From an uncultured Spirochaeta sp. (lineage in GTDB: Bacteria > Spirochaetota > Spirochaetia > DSM-27196 > Alkalispirochaetaceae), in assembly GCA_913030605.1 (NCBI GenBank), contig CAJWEZ010000003.1, positions 1 to 64,000 of the forward strand: a stretch of 64,000 nt of DNA, written 5' to 3'. Shown here in pieces: positions 51,341 to 60,133 of the stretch. The translations under genes and the position numbers were made by a program. The first letter of the stretch is position 1; each line of letters opens with the position of its first letter. The notes under the pieces are model-generated. The model was not told the origin of the DNA. It saw nothing but the letters and a program-made list of their open reading frames with translations, and ran no database searches.

Positions 51341-52125
51341 ATTTCCACCAGGTAGGTATCGCGGTACCAGTTGAAGAGCCCTTCGGTGCGTCCGGAGAAC
51401 GCCGCCTCGATCCGGTCGTCGAGGAGCCCGAACATCTTGAACGCCCGCACGGCGCCGACACCGTACATCAGCACAAACCCGTCACCCGGGATCACCAGGA
51501 TATCGGTGATCATGTTGCCGGGCTGTACCACCGGTACACTCCGGTAGGTCAGGGTATCGACGTTGGTCCCGGAAAAGAGAAACGCCTCGCCCCCGGACCG
51601 GTAGCGATACCGGCTGAGGATCGTGCCGAAGGGTGGCAGTCCCTGAAGCACCCACACGGTGTCCTCTTCCGGAATCGAGGTCACGGTGGGATCGGAAACC
51701 GGCGTTCGGTCCTCCGGCCCCGCGACGGCGAACGAGTCGTGAAACAGTTCGTTGGTACTGTCCTTGCGCTCGTTGTAGTACTGCAGGTAGGAGAGGTCGG
51801 AAACCCGCCGCAGCGAGTTGTACAGGCGCAGCAACTCGACCCGGTCAACGTCGCCGCGGACCAGGACAATCTGCTCCGAAATGACGTTGGGCCGAACCTC
51901 GTTGACGCGGTCCTCGATCGCCCGTGCCAGGGGATGGTCCGGCGCGTAGGAGAGCCGGCGATGGTTTTCGATGTACTGCTCGATCGCCCCGGTTTGCACG
52001 AGACGCTCCCGGTCGCCCCGGGACAATCCCGACAACAGGGAATCGAGGCTTTGGGCGTCCGCCGACAACGGACCGATGAACGCGGCGAGGGTAATGATCG
52101 CGGCAAATCTGACGACAATCTTCAT
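51328..52125 (-). CDS. Secreted protein of unknown function
   Basis: A 265-residue protein with a signal peptide (VVRFAAIITLAAFIGPLS) cleaved near ADAQS. The mature part is alpha/beta, rich in charged residues, with YLQYYNERKDSTNELF and GFVLMYGVGAVRAFKMFG. No family recognised with confidence. The ATG lies 11 nt after a TAGACT box. The stop is within a short repeat, so the C-terminus may vary between strains. Confidence 0.7.
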   Translation of the reverse strand: MKIVVRFAAIITLAAFIGPLSADAQSLDSLLSGLSRGDRERLVQTGAIEQYIENHRRLSYAPDHPLARAIEDRVNEVRPNVISEQIVLVRGDVDRVELLRLYNSLRRVSDLSYLQYYNERKDSTNELFHDSFAVAGPEDRTPVSDPTVTSIPEEDTVWVLQGLPPFGTILSRYRYRSGGEAFLFSGTNVDTLTYRSVPVVQPGNMITDILVIPGDGFVLMYGVGAVRAFKMFGLLDDRIEAAFSGRTEGLFNWYRDTYLVEIGDN

Positions 52126-52136
52126 GGGTAGGCACG

Positions 52137-52166
52137 AGTCTAGCCACAGTTGCGATCACCTATCAA
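52137..52166 (-). promoter_or_regulatory. Promoter of the secreted-protein gene
   Basis: TTGATA (52166-52161), an 18-bp spacer and TAGACT (52142-52137); the ATG is 11 nt downstream without a ribosome site. Confidence 0.6.
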
Positions 52167-52178
52167 GTCAGCTACAGT
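52150..52178 (+). promoter_or_regulatory. Promoter of the surface-glycan operon
   Basis: TTGCGA (52150-52155), a 17-bp spacer and TACAGT (52173-52178). It overlaps the divergent promoter, whose -35 lies in its spacer. GGGAGG (52183-52188) is 13 nt before the ATG. Confidence 0.5.
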
Positions 52179-52201
52179 AGGCGGGAGGTACCGGCACCCG
52201 G

Positions 52202-53560
52202 ATGAGAAGAAACACACTCAAAATTCTGCTGGCAATCGGCGACTACCTCGTCATGTTCGTCAGCCTGGTGGCGGTCCTGTACGTTCGCTACCGCGGCTAC
52301 CCCGGTCTGCGCATCGACCAGCACATCGGCCCGTTCGCGATCGTCTTTGCCGTGTGGGTGCTGGTGTTCTACATTCTCGAACTCTACGACATCAACGCCC
52401 CGTTCAATCACCGCAACTTCCTGTACGCGATGCTCACCAATGTCGCCGTGGCGGGGCTGGGATTCTACCTCCTGGCCGACTTCGTGGACATTTCGCCGCG
52501 CCGCAACCTGGCTCTGGTGGCGGCCATGTTCGTGGTGCTCTTCTACCTGTGGCGCTTCGTGTTCAACCGCCTGGTGGACACCGTGGGCTGGTACCGGAAC
52601 GTGGCGGTTATCGGGTCCGATGAACACTCCCTGGCACTGGTGTCCCGAATCGAGATGGAACGACGCCAGGGCTTCCGCGTGGCGGTGATCGTGAGCGAGG
52701 AAGACCATCCGGTCCCCCAGTGGGTGATCGACCGCGGCATTGCGGTGGTCCCCACCGTCGCCGAACTCAAGGAGCTCGTCAGGGACCGGCACATCCATAC
52801 CGTGATTATCAGCGACGAATGGTACTACTCGATCTACAACGAACTGTATGACCTGATTCCCCACCGGCTGTACTTCTTCCAGCTCACGAACTTCTGGGAG
52901 CGGTTTGAGGAATCGATCCCGATCTACGCCACCCGGGAGATCTGGTTCCTGGAGAACCTCAACCGGGGCCCCCACAAGGGGTACCACCTGGTCAAACGCG
53001 CGATGGACATCCTGACCGTCCTGCTGTTCCTGCCGGTGTTCCTGCCGCTGGGTCTGCTGACGGCGATCGCCGTGCGGGTCTCGAGTCCGGGACCGGTGAT
53101 CTTCTCCCAGACCCGCGTCGGGCGCAACGAGACCCCGTTTACGCTCTACAAGTTTCGATCGATGCGAACCGATGCGGAGAAGCACGGAGCCCAGTGGGCC
53201 ACCGAAAACGATCCCCGCGTCACGCCGGTGGGGCGGTTCATCCGCGCCACCCGACTCGACGAAATCCCGCAGGTGATGAACGTGCTCCGCGGAGAGATGA
53301 GCTTTATCGGGCCACGCCCGGAACGGCCGGAGTTTGTCTCAACGTTGTCCAAGACGATTCCGCACTACCATCTGCGGCACCTGGTCAAACCGGGGCTCAC
53401 CGGCTGGGCGCAGGTCAAATACCGGTACGGCGCCAGCGGAGAAGACGCCGCCACCAAGCTTACCTACGACCTGTACTATGTGAAGAACGTGTCGCTGGTC
53501 CTCGATATCAAGATCGTGTTGAAGACGATCATGACGGTCGTCGGCCGGCGGGGACGGTAG
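52202..53560 (+). CDS. Polyprenyl-phosphate glycosyl-1-phosphate transferase (initiating sugar transferase)
   Basis: A 452-residue membrane enzyme. Four hydrophobic N-terminal segments and a Rossmann-like CoA-binding region (NVAVIGSDEHSLALV) precede the bacterial sugar transferase domain (from about residue 265): KRAMDILTVLLFLPVFLPLG, YKFRSMRTDAEKHG, DEIPQVMNVLRGEMSFIGPR and KPGLTGWAQVKYRYG. These WbaP/WcaJ-like enzymes start exopolysaccharide or O-antigen repeat units by placing a sugar phosphate on undecaprenyl phosphate. The formyltransferase follows 6 bp later. Confidence 0.93.
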   Translation: MRRNTLKILLAIGDYLVMFVSLVAVLYVRYRGYPGLRIDQHIGPFAIVFAVWVLVFYILELYDINAPFNHRNFLYAMLTNVAVAGLGFYLLADFVDISPRRNLALVAAMFVVLFYLWRFVFNRLVDTVGWYRNVAVIGSDEHSLALVSRIEMERRQGFRVAVIVSEEDHPVPQWVIDRGIAVVPTVAELKELVRDRHIHTVIISDEWYYSIYNELYDLIPHRLYFFQLTNFWERFEESIPIYATREIWFLENLNRGPHKGYHLVKRAMDILTVLLFLPVFLPLGLLTAIAVRVSSPGPVIFSQTRVGRNETPFTLYKFRSMRTDAEKHGAQWATENDPRVTPVGRFIRATRLDEIPQVMNVLRGEMSFIGPRPERPEFVSTLSKTIPHYHLRHLVKPGLTGWAQVKYRYGASGEDAATKLTYDLYYVKNVSLVLDIKIVLKTIMTVVGRRGR

Positions 53561-53566
53561 CGCCGC

Positions 53567-54403
53567 ATGCAGTACCGGCTCCCGGAAGACCACCCCGAGT
53601 TCCGCATCGTCATCGTAACGCAGGAAGATCCCTTCTACATCCCGGAGTTCTTCCGTGCCTTCTTCGCCCGCTACGCGGCACCGCCGGCGGACGAGACGCC
53701 CCGCATCCCGATCCGCGTTGCAGGGGTCATGATTCAGCGTCCCCTGGGAAACCGCACCGCAAAGGGCCTCGCGAAGCGAATCTGGCGCCTCTACGGGACG
53801 GGAGGGTTCGTCGTCATGGGCATTCGCTACGTGTGGCGGCGCCTGCTGCGCTCGCTGGGTCCGCTCGCGCCCACCGTCGCCGCCTACAGTCGCCGCGCCG
53901 GGGTCCCGCTGCTGGACTTCGCTCCCAACGACGCCAACGGCGAACCATTTCTGGACTATCTCCGGCGCGAACGGATCGATCTGGTCGTGTCGGTGTCGGC
54001 GAGTCAGATCTTCAAGACGCCGGTACTGAACACGCCGCCGCTGGGATGCATCAACCTGCACAACGCACCCCTCCCCCGCTATCGGGGCATGCTGCCCAAT
54101 TTCTGGCAGCTGTACCACGGCGAGACGCGGAGCGTGCTCACCATTCACCAGATGGTGGAGAACCTCGACCAGGGAGACATCCTGCGGCAGGCGGAAACAC
54201 CGATCGACGACCGGATGAGCCTGGAACGGCTGATGAAAACGACAAAACGGCGCTCGGCCGCCGTACTGTGGGCAACGCTCGTGGAGATGACCAGGGACGG
54301 CGTAGAGACACGACCACTCCCGGCGGACGAGGGGAGCTACTTCACCTGGCCGACGCGCGAACAGGCCCGGGAACTCCGACGACGGGGTCGACGCCTCCTG
54401 TGA
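53567..54403 (+). CDS. Formyltransferase-fold protein
   Basis: A 278-residue protein of the methionyl-tRNA/sugar formyltransferase fold. The catalytic set is visible: CINLHNAPLPRYRG (Asn, His) near residue 162 and ENLDQGDIL (Asp) near 202. The N-terminal region contains extra basic residues (RVWRRLLRSLG-like). Given its neighbours, the likely role is N-formylation of a nucleotide-linked amino sugar for the surface glycan, not tRNA (inference). The deacetylase GTG overlaps its stop by 4 bp. Confidence 0.88.
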   Translation: MQYRLPEDHPEFRIVIVTQEDPFYIPEFFRAFFARYAAPPADETPRIPIRVAGVMIQRPLGNRTAKGLAKRIWRLYGTGGFVVMGIRYVWRRLLRSLGPLAPTVAAYSRRAGVPLLDFAPNDANGEPFLDYLRRERIDLVVSVSASQIFKTPVLNTPPLGCINLHNAPLPRYRGMLPNFWQLYHGETRSVLTIHQMVENLDQGDILRQAETPIDDRMSLERLMKTTKRRSAAVLWATLVEMTRDGVETRPLPADEGSYFTWPTREQARELRRRGRRLL

Positions 54404-55317
54404 ACGGGTCGCAGTACCGTCCGGCGGTCATGTCGGTTGATGTGGAAGACTGGTTCCAGGTGGAGAACCTCCGGGCGGCCGTCTCGAGGGAATCCTGGGA
54501 TACGCGGGAGCGACGGGTCGTCGCCAATACGCAGCGCCTGCTGTCCGTGTTCGACAGGACCGGAGTCACGGGCACGTTTTTCTGTCTCGGATGGGTGGCG
54601 GAACGGGAACCGTCGCTGATCCGCGACATCGTTTCCGCCGGCCACGAGATTGCCAGCCACGGCTACGCCCACCGTCTGATCTACGAGCAGCCGCTCGAAG
54701 AGTTCCGCCAGGATGTGGTGCGCGCCAAAGCGCTGCTTGAGGACATTTCCGGGCAGGAAGTGCTGGGGTACCGGGCGCCGAGCTTTTCCATAACCGCCGA
54801 TTCGCTGGCGGTCCTGGCGGAAACGGGACACCGGTATGACTCCAGCTGGTTTCCCGCGCAGGGCCACGATCGGTACGGCCGACTCGATCTGGCGGAGGAG
54901 GAACCGCGCGGGAACGGCGACGCGTCCACTGCGGACTCCTCGCGATCCGCGCTCGCGGTTCGTCCGGTTATGCGGCTGACCCCGACCCCCGCGATCCGCG
55001 AGCCGTTCTTTGAGCTTCCCATCACCACCCGGCGACTCGCCGGACGGGTTCTTCCCTGGGGCGGCGGCGGCTGGTTCCGCCTGATTCCGGCGGGTATGTT
55101 CCGACGCGGGTTTCTCCGGGCGGTGACGCGTTCCGGCGGCGGAGTGTTCTACCTCCATCCATGGGAGGTTGACCCCGATCAGCCCCGCGTTGAGGGTATC
55201 CGGCGCGACTACGCCTTCCGCCACTACGTCAATCTGAAGCGTACCGAGGATCGACTGGAGCGACTGTGCCGGACGGTGCCGTTCGCCCGCGCCGACCGCG
55301 TCCTAAAACTCCGGTAG
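54400..55317 (+). CDS. Polysaccharide deacetylase of the DUF3473 type
   Basis: A 305-residue carbohydrate esterase 4 family protein. Motifs: SVDVEDWFQ (metal and catalytic Asp), TGTFFCLGWVA, HEIASHGYAHRL (metal His), LGYRAPSFSIT and FYLHPWEVDPDQP. The C-terminal part is the DUF3473 extension seen in exopolysaccharide (exosortase-associated) deacetylases. GTG start overlapping the formyltransferase stop (GTGA); an ATG at 54430 is the alternative. It probably removes N-acetyl groups from glycan, possibly before formylation. Confidence 0.9.
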   Translation: MNGSQYRPAVMSVDVEDWFQVENLRAAVSRESWDTRERRVVANTQRLLSVFDRTGVTGTFFCLGWVAEREPSLIRDIVSAGHEIASHGYAHRLIYEQPLEEFRQDVVRAKALLEDISGQEVLGYRAPSFSITADSLAVLAETGHRYDSSWFPAQGHDRYGRLDLAEEEPRGNGDASTADSSRSALAVRPVMRLTPTPAIREPFFELPITTRRLAGRVLPWGGGGWFRLIPAGMFRRGFLRAVTRSGGGVFYLHPWEVDPDQPRVEGIRRDYAFRHYVNLKRTEDRLERLCRTVPFARADRVLKLR

Positions 55318-55343
55318 GTACCGGCGGCGCAAACCCGGCCGGC

Positions 55344-56729
55344 TCAGACGCGACCGACACCGGCGTATGTAAACCCCTTCTCCCGGGCGCGCTCGGGGTC
55401 CAGGACGTTTCGGGCGTCGAAGATCAACCGACCGCTCATCGCATCGGCGGCACGATCCATGTCCAGGTTGCGGAAGGCGTTCCACTCGGTGACGATAATC
55501 AGGGCGTCGGCGCCGGTGAGGGCGTCAAACTCGTCGCTGCAGTAGTGCAGTCGCGACGCCGCCGCTTCCGCGATCTGTTCCTGGAGGTCGGAGTTGAGGT
55601 TGTTGCCGAAGGGCCCCTCCCCCACAACGGCCGTCTTGAAGTTGTCCATCGCCTCGGGGTCGAAGGCACGCACCGTGGCCCCCTCGCGCAGCAGCTCCTG
55701 GACGATGTCGATCGCGGGACTCTCGCGGACGTCGTCGGTCTCCGCCTTGAACGCCAGGCCCAGGACGGCAACGGTCCTGCCGCTCACACTCCCGCCCATG
55801 AGACGCATCAGCTTCCCGGCGGTGATCACCTTCTGGTGATCGTTGGCCTCGATCACCGCTTTGATCACGCTCATATCCACCCCGTATTCGTCGCCGGTGG
55901 CGGCGACCGCCTTGGTGTCCTTGGGAAAGCAGCTCCCGCCGTAGCCGGGGCCGGGGTGCAGAAACTTGGGACTGATACGGCCGTCCATTCCCATGCTTTT
56001 GGCGATCTGGTGAATGTCGGCGCCGGCGGCCTCCGCGAGGTTCGCCATCTGGTTAATGAAGGTGATCTTGGTCGCCAGAAAGGCGTTGCTTGCGTACTTG
56101 ATCAGCTCCGCGGTTTCCAGATTGCACCACACGAACGGCGTCTGAATCAGGTACAGGGCGCGATAGACATCTTCCATGTACTCCCGGGCCCGATCGTCCT
56201 CATAGCCGATCACGATCCGGTCGGGGTGGAAGAAGTCCTGAACGGCCTTGCCCTCCCGCAGAAACTCCGGGTTGCTGACCACGGAGAAATGCGTCCCCGG
56301 TGTCTTGCCGCTTGCCTCGGCGATGATGTTCTGCACGCGGCGGTTGGTGCCCACGGGGACCGTGCTCTTGGTCACGACGACCTTGTATCCGGTGAGGTTT
56401 GCCGCCACCTGCCGCGCCGCCGCTTCGATCTGCGAGAGATCGGCGTGGCCGTCGGCTTTGGGCGGAGTACCCACGGCAAAGAATACGATATCGGCGTCGG
56501 CGATGGCGGCGTCGCCGTCGGTGGTAAAGGAGAGCCTGCCGGACTCCAGGTCCCGCTGCAGGTACTCCTCCAGGCCGATCTCGTAGATCGTGGAACGACC
56601 GCCGTTGAGGGTGTCGACGATGTCCGTGCGAAGGTCGACGCCGGTGACGGTGTTGCCGAAGTCCGCGAGGCCGACGGAACTCACGAGTCCGACGTAGCCG
56701 GTTCCGAGTACGGTGATGTTCTTTGCCAT
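55344..56729 (-). CDS. ugd: UDP-glucose 6-dehydrogenase
   Basis: A 461-residue NAD-dependent enzyme that oxidises UDP-glucose to UDP-glucuronate. VLGTGYVGLVSSVGLADFG binds NAD, and the catalytic Cys is in GPGYGGSCFPKD near residue 265. GGAGGACAT precedes the ATG. Convergent with the deacetylase gene; 27 bp separate it from the epimerase stop upstream on the same strand. A UDP-ManNAc or GDP-mannose dehydrogenase is less likely given the neighbouring epimerase. Confidence 0.92.
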   Translation of the reverse strand: MAKNITVLGTGYVGLVSSVGLADFGNTVTGVDLRTDIVDTLNGGRSTIYEIGLEEYLQRDLESGRLSFTTDGDAAIADADIVFFAVGTPPKADGHADLSQIEAAARQVAANLTGYKVVVTKSTVPVGTNRRVQNIIAEASGKTPGTHFSVVSNPEFLREGKAVQDFFHPDRIVIGYEDDRAREYMEDVYRALYLIQTPFVWCNLETAELIKYASNAFLATKITFINQMANLAEAAGADIHQIAKSMGMDGRISPKFLHPGPGYGGSCFPKDTKAVAATGDEYGVDMSVIKAVIEANDHQKVITAGKLMRLMGGSVSGRTVAVLGLAFKAETDDVRESPAIDIVQELLREGATVRAFDPEAMDNFKTAVVGEGPFGNNLNSDLQEQIAEAAASRLHYCSDEFDALTGADALIIVTEWNAFRNLDMDRAADAMSGRLIFDARNVLDPERAREKGFTYAGVGRV

Positions 56730-56756
56730 GGTATGTCCTCCGTAGTGTGTGTGCCC

Positions 56757-57746
56757 TCAGTCGCTGAGGGGCGTCTGTTGTCGGTACCAGTCCACGTAGG
56801 CCCGCAACCCGTCCTCGAGTTCGGTGCGCGGATCGTATCCGAACGCCTCCCGGGCGCGGCTGATGTCCGCCCAGGTCTGGTTCACGTCACCGGGCTGCAT
56901 CGGCTGACGATCGATCACGGCGGCTTTGCCCACCGCCGTTTCGAGTGCCGCGATCAGCTCACTGAGACTCACGGTACGCGATTCGCCGAGGTTGAAGACG
57001 CCGTAGGCACCGGGTTCCTGATCCCGGATCCAGGCGAGCGCCCCCACCACGCCGTCGACGGTGTCGGCGACGTACGTATAATCGCGGCGGGTCGAGCCGT
57101 CGCCGTAGACCGGGATCGGTCGCCCGTTGTCGATCAGCGAGGTGAACTTGGCGATCGCCAGATCCGGCCGCTGCCGCGGACCGTACACGGTGAAGAAACG
57201 CAGCGCCGCAATCCGCATGCCGTGGAGATGGCTGTAGGTGTGGCACAGGAGCTCGCCCGCCTTTTTCGTCGCGGCGTAGGGCGAGATCGGATGGTCCACC
57301 CACGCGTCCTCCCGGAACGGCACCTCGGATGTGTTGCCGTAGACCGACGAACTTGAGGCGAACAGCAGGTCACGAACGTCGCTGGCGACCATCGCCTCCA
57401 GCAGGTTCACGGTGCCGTCCACGTTGACTTCGGTGTACCCGTGGGGATCCTCTATGCTCGGTCGAACCCCGGCCTTGGCGGCCAGGTGGACCACGGCATC
57501 GATCGACCGGCTGGCCTCGGCGGCGGTTCCAAATACGGTGGCCACGGCGTGACGATCGCGAAGGTCGGCTTCGAAGAACCGAAATGCGGTCGACCCGTTC
57601 AGGGTTTCCAGGTTGCGATCCTTGATCCGCCGGTCGTAGTAGGAATCGAAGTTGTCGATGCCGTACACCACGTGGCCGTCGTTCACCAGCCGCTCGGACA
57701 GATTGGAGCCGATAAACCCGGCGGCTCCGGTAACCAGAATGTTCAT
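56757..57746 (-). CDS. NAD-dependent nucleotide-sugar epimerase (UDP-glucuronate 4-epimerase type)
   Basis: A 329-residue extended SDR. VTGAAGFIGSNLSERLV binds NAD; SSSSVYGN and YAATKKAGE give the Ser, Tyr and Lys. FFTVYGPRQRPDLAI and YGDGSTRRDYTYVADTVDGV fit UDP-glucuronate 4-epimerases, and ugd downstream would supply the substrate. The ATG at 57746 fits the family N-terminus (MNILVTG) and lies 10 nt past a TACCAT box; an in-frame ATG at 57758 overlaps that box. Confidence 0.9.
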   Translation of the reverse strand: MNILVTGAAGFIGSNLSERLVNDGHVVYGIDNFDSYYDRRIKDRNLETLNGSTAFRFFEADLRDRHAVATVFGTAAEASRSIDAVVHLAAKAGVRPSIEDPHGYTEVNVDGTVNLLEAMVASDVRDLLFASSSSVYGNTSEVPFREDAWVDHPISPYAATKKAGELLCHTYSHLHGMRIAALRFFTVYGPRQRPDLAIAKFTSLIDNGRPIPVYGDGSTRRDYTYVADTVDGVVGALAWIRDQEPGAYGVFNLGESRTVSLSELIAALETAVGKAAVIDRQPMQPGDVNQTWADISRAREAFGYDPRTELEDGLRAYVDWYRQQTPLSD

Positions 57747-57756
57747 ATGCCGGGTC

Positions 57757-57786
57757 ATGGTACCGTCCGGGGGACGGTGTTACAAT
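57757..57786. promoter_or_regulatory. Overlapping divergent promoters with a shared palindrome
   Basis: Minus strand: TTGTAA (57785-57780), 17-bp spacer, TACCAT (57762-57757). Plus strand: TACAAT (57781-57786), 7 nt before the mtaD ATG. The palindrome ACCGTCC-GGG-GGACGGT (57762-57778) fills the common spacer and could be an operator for both genes. Confidence 0.6.
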
Positions 57787-57793
57787 CCCTTCC

Positions 57794-59095
57794 ATGCCCA
57801 TCACGATCGACCGTGCCGCCGCGGTTGTGACCCGCACCGGCGTGCTCACCGACCAGACGATTCAGATCAACGGGGGCCGGATCACAGCGATCCGGCCGGC
57901 GGATGCCGCCCCCCGCCCTGCCGACGGGACAACGGTCATCGACGGCCGCGACCGTGCAGTCCTCGCGGGCTGGAAGAACGCCCACACCCACGCCGCGATG
58001 ACGCTCCTGCGGGGCTACGGCGACGACATGCTCCTGCAGCCCTGGCTGCAGGAGCGGATCTGGCCCCTCGAAGCGCGACTGCGGCCGGAGGACCTGTACT
58101 GGGGCACCCGGTTGGCGGCGATCGAGATGATCCGCAGCGGTACGGTCTTCGCCAACGACATGTACTTCAATCTGCCGGAGGTGTGGCGGGCGTTCGAGGA
58201 TTCCGGCATGCGTGCGGCGGTAGGGCTGGCGATGTTCGACTTTCACGACGCGGAGCAGCGACGGGCGATCATGGAGGACGTGGACCGGCTTCTGGACCGC
58301 TACGCCGGCTCCGACGGGCGGGTGTTCGCCACCGTGGCACCCCACAGCATCTACACGTGCAGCGGAGAACTCCTTCAGTGGGCCGCCCGGCGCGCCGAAG
58401 AGGCCGGCGTCGTGTTTCACATTCACATGTCGGAGACGCGTCAGGAGGTCGAGGACTGCGAGACCGCCCACGGGATGCGCCCCTTTCACTGGCTCGATTC
58501 CCTGGGCGTGCTCGAGCGGGTCGGGGCGCGGTCCGTTGCGGCCCACGGGATCTGGCTCGACGATACCGAGCGGCGACTGGTGGCGGACGCGGGCATGACG
58601 GTAGTGCACAATCCGGCGAGCAACATGAAGCTCGCGTCCGGCGTTCTGGACTGGGCCGCCCTGCGCGATGCCGGCGTTCCGATGATGCTCGCCCCGGACG
58701 GGGTTGCGAGCAACAACAACCTGGACATGTACGACGAGATGAAGCTTGCCGCGCTCCTGCAGAAGGTTCACACCGGCGACCCGACGCGCCTGCCGGCGGC
58801 GGATGCCCTGGCCCTGGCGGCGGGGGAGCTGAGCGATGCCTTCGCCACCAACGGTGTCGGTGGACACCTCGCCGAAGGTGTGCCGGCGGATGTGCAGATC
58901 GTCAGCCTCGCCGCACCCCAGATGGTGCCGTTGCACCACCTGGACAGCAACCTGGTGTACGCCGCCAACGGGTCGGTCGTGGAGACCGTGATCGTCGACG
59001 GCGAGATCGTCATGCGCGACCGGCAGGTTGCCGACGAGGCGGAGGTGATCCGCCAGGCCCGCCGCTGTGCCCGCGAGCTGACGACGTCGGCGTAG
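57794..59095 (+). CDS. mtaD: 5-methylthioadenosine/S-adenosylhomocysteine deaminase-type amidohydrolase
   Basis: A 433-residue metal-dependent deaminase of the amidohydrolase superfamily. Metal and catalytic residues: HTHAAM near residue 65, HIHMSETRQE near 215, AAHGIWL near 245 and LAPDGVASNNNLDMYDEM near 300. These patterns match MtaD/TrzA-type enzymes that deaminate adenosine thioethers; other substrates are possible. The ATG is exactly 7 nt after TACAAT. Confidence 0.88.
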   Translation: MPITIDRAAAVVTRTGVLTDQTIQINGGRITAIRPADAAPRPADGTTVIDGRDRAVLAGWKNAHTHAAMTLLRGYGDDMLLQPWLQERIWPLEARLRPEDLYWGTRLAAIEMIRSGTVFANDMYFNLPEVWRAFEDSGMRAAVGLAMFDFHDAEQRRAIMEDVDRLLDRYAGSDGRVFATVAPHSIYTCSGELLQWAARRAEEAGVVFHIHMSETRQEVEDCETAHGMRPFHWLDSLGVLERVGARSVAAHGIWLDDTERRLVADAGMTVVHNPASNMKLASGVLDWAALRDAGVPMMLAPDGVASNNNLDMYDEMKLAALLQKVHTGDPTRLPAADALALAAGELSDAFATNGVGGHLAEGVPADVQIVSLAAPQMVPLHHLDSNLVYAANGSVVETVIVDGEIVMRDRQVADEAEVIRQARRCARELTTSA

Positions 59096-59110
59096 CCACG
59101 GGCGCCGTGG
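59096..59110. repeat. Hairpin between convergent mtaD and DUF4340 genes
   Basis: CCACGG-GCG-CCGTGG directly after the mtaD stop. There is no T-run, so it is only a weak terminator candidate. Confidence 0.45.
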
Positions 59111-59146
59111 ACCGCCGCGCCCGGGGGTCGCAGCGCCGGGGGGCGG

Positions 59147-60133
59147 TTACTCCGGCGCGTTAAACGGCGCGAAGTAGGCCTCCCGACCGAGGAGCAGGCG
59201 CCGGGCGCGCCATTCCGGAACGGTAAAGGCGTAGGGCGATGTGGTGACAGTCACCGGGAACCGGCGCTGGTCGTCGGGAGGATAGAGACTGATCCCGACG
59301 GTGGACCCGTCGGTGCGTTCCACCGAGAGGGTGGCGAACGCCTCACCCTGCACGTCGCCGTCCACGAACTCCTGCGCCCGCAGGGGGTCGAGCTCCTGGA
59401 AGAGGTTCTGAAACAGGCCGGGAGAAATCTCCTCCGCGGCCCCGTCCTCCGCCGCCGCGTCCGTTGCATCAGGCGCCGGGGCGAGCTCCCAGACCGGGTC
59501 GCCGTCGTCGACGGCGTCATCGCTGCTGCCGCCGCGGACGCGCTGCACCGTACGCGTCTCCTGCGAGGGACTCTCGATGACGATCTGCACAACGGAATCC
59601 TCGGGAACCGAAGCCATGACGTGGTTGCGGATATCCGCGACATCCGACACAAACCGTCCGTCCAGGGAACGGGGCAACAGCACCACCTCGCGGCTGCGGT
59701 TGAGGCGACCGTAGACGGCGTCGCCGGCGGAGGCGGAGTCTCCCAGCTGGATCGCCAGCGGTTCGGTATCGCCGGCGAAGAACCGGATCTGTCGCTGCGT
59801 GTCGTCCTGCAGTCCGTAGTCCTTGTAGCTGCCGCGACCGCTGATAATGTCCAGTTCGCCGAGCGCGGCAACCTGATCGATCAGTGACTGGATCGAATCC
59901 TGATTTGCCGGGTACGCCTGCTCTCCCACGACCCACGCGTCGCCGTCCTTCCGGATCTCGACCGATCCGTCCGGCGATTCCATGACGATCCGGTCGATCC
60001 CGTCACCCAGCTCCGGGACGGGAATCGTGTTCCGGCGCGAGGTGGTGGTTTCCTGGATGACGAATACCGCCACCAGGACCACCACCAGTCCCAGGTAGAC
60101 AAGCGTTTTTCTCGGTATCGATGCGATGTTCAT
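59147..60133 (-). CDS. DUF4340-type membrane-anchored protein
   Basis: A 328-residue protein with one N-terminal membrane segment (LVYLGLVVVLVAVFVIQE) and a long extracytoplasmic part with repeated beta-rich segments (IVMESPDGSVEIRKDGDAWV, SYKDYGLQDDTQRQIRFF) and an acidic linker. These are features of DUF4340 proteins, which commonly follow GldG-like genes. Its ATG overlaps the upstream gene stop by 4 bp. Function unknown, presumably part of the ABC complex. Confidence 0.8.
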   Translation of the reverse strand: MNIASIPRKTLVYLGLVVVLVAVFVIQETTTSRRNTIPVPELGDGIDRIVMESPDGSVEIRKDGDAWVVGEQAYPANQDSIQSLIDQVAALGELDIISGRGSYKDYGLQDDTQRQIRFFAGDTEPLAIQLGDSASAGDAVYGRLNRSREVVLLPRSLDGRFVSDVADIRNHVMASVPEDSVVQIVIESPSQETRTVQRVRGGSSDDAVDDGDPVWELAPAPDATDAAAEDGAAEEISPGLFQNLFQELDPLRAQEFVDGDVQGEAFATLSVERTDGSTVGISLYPPDDQRRFPVTVTTSPYAFTVPEWRARRLLLGREAYFAPFNAPE

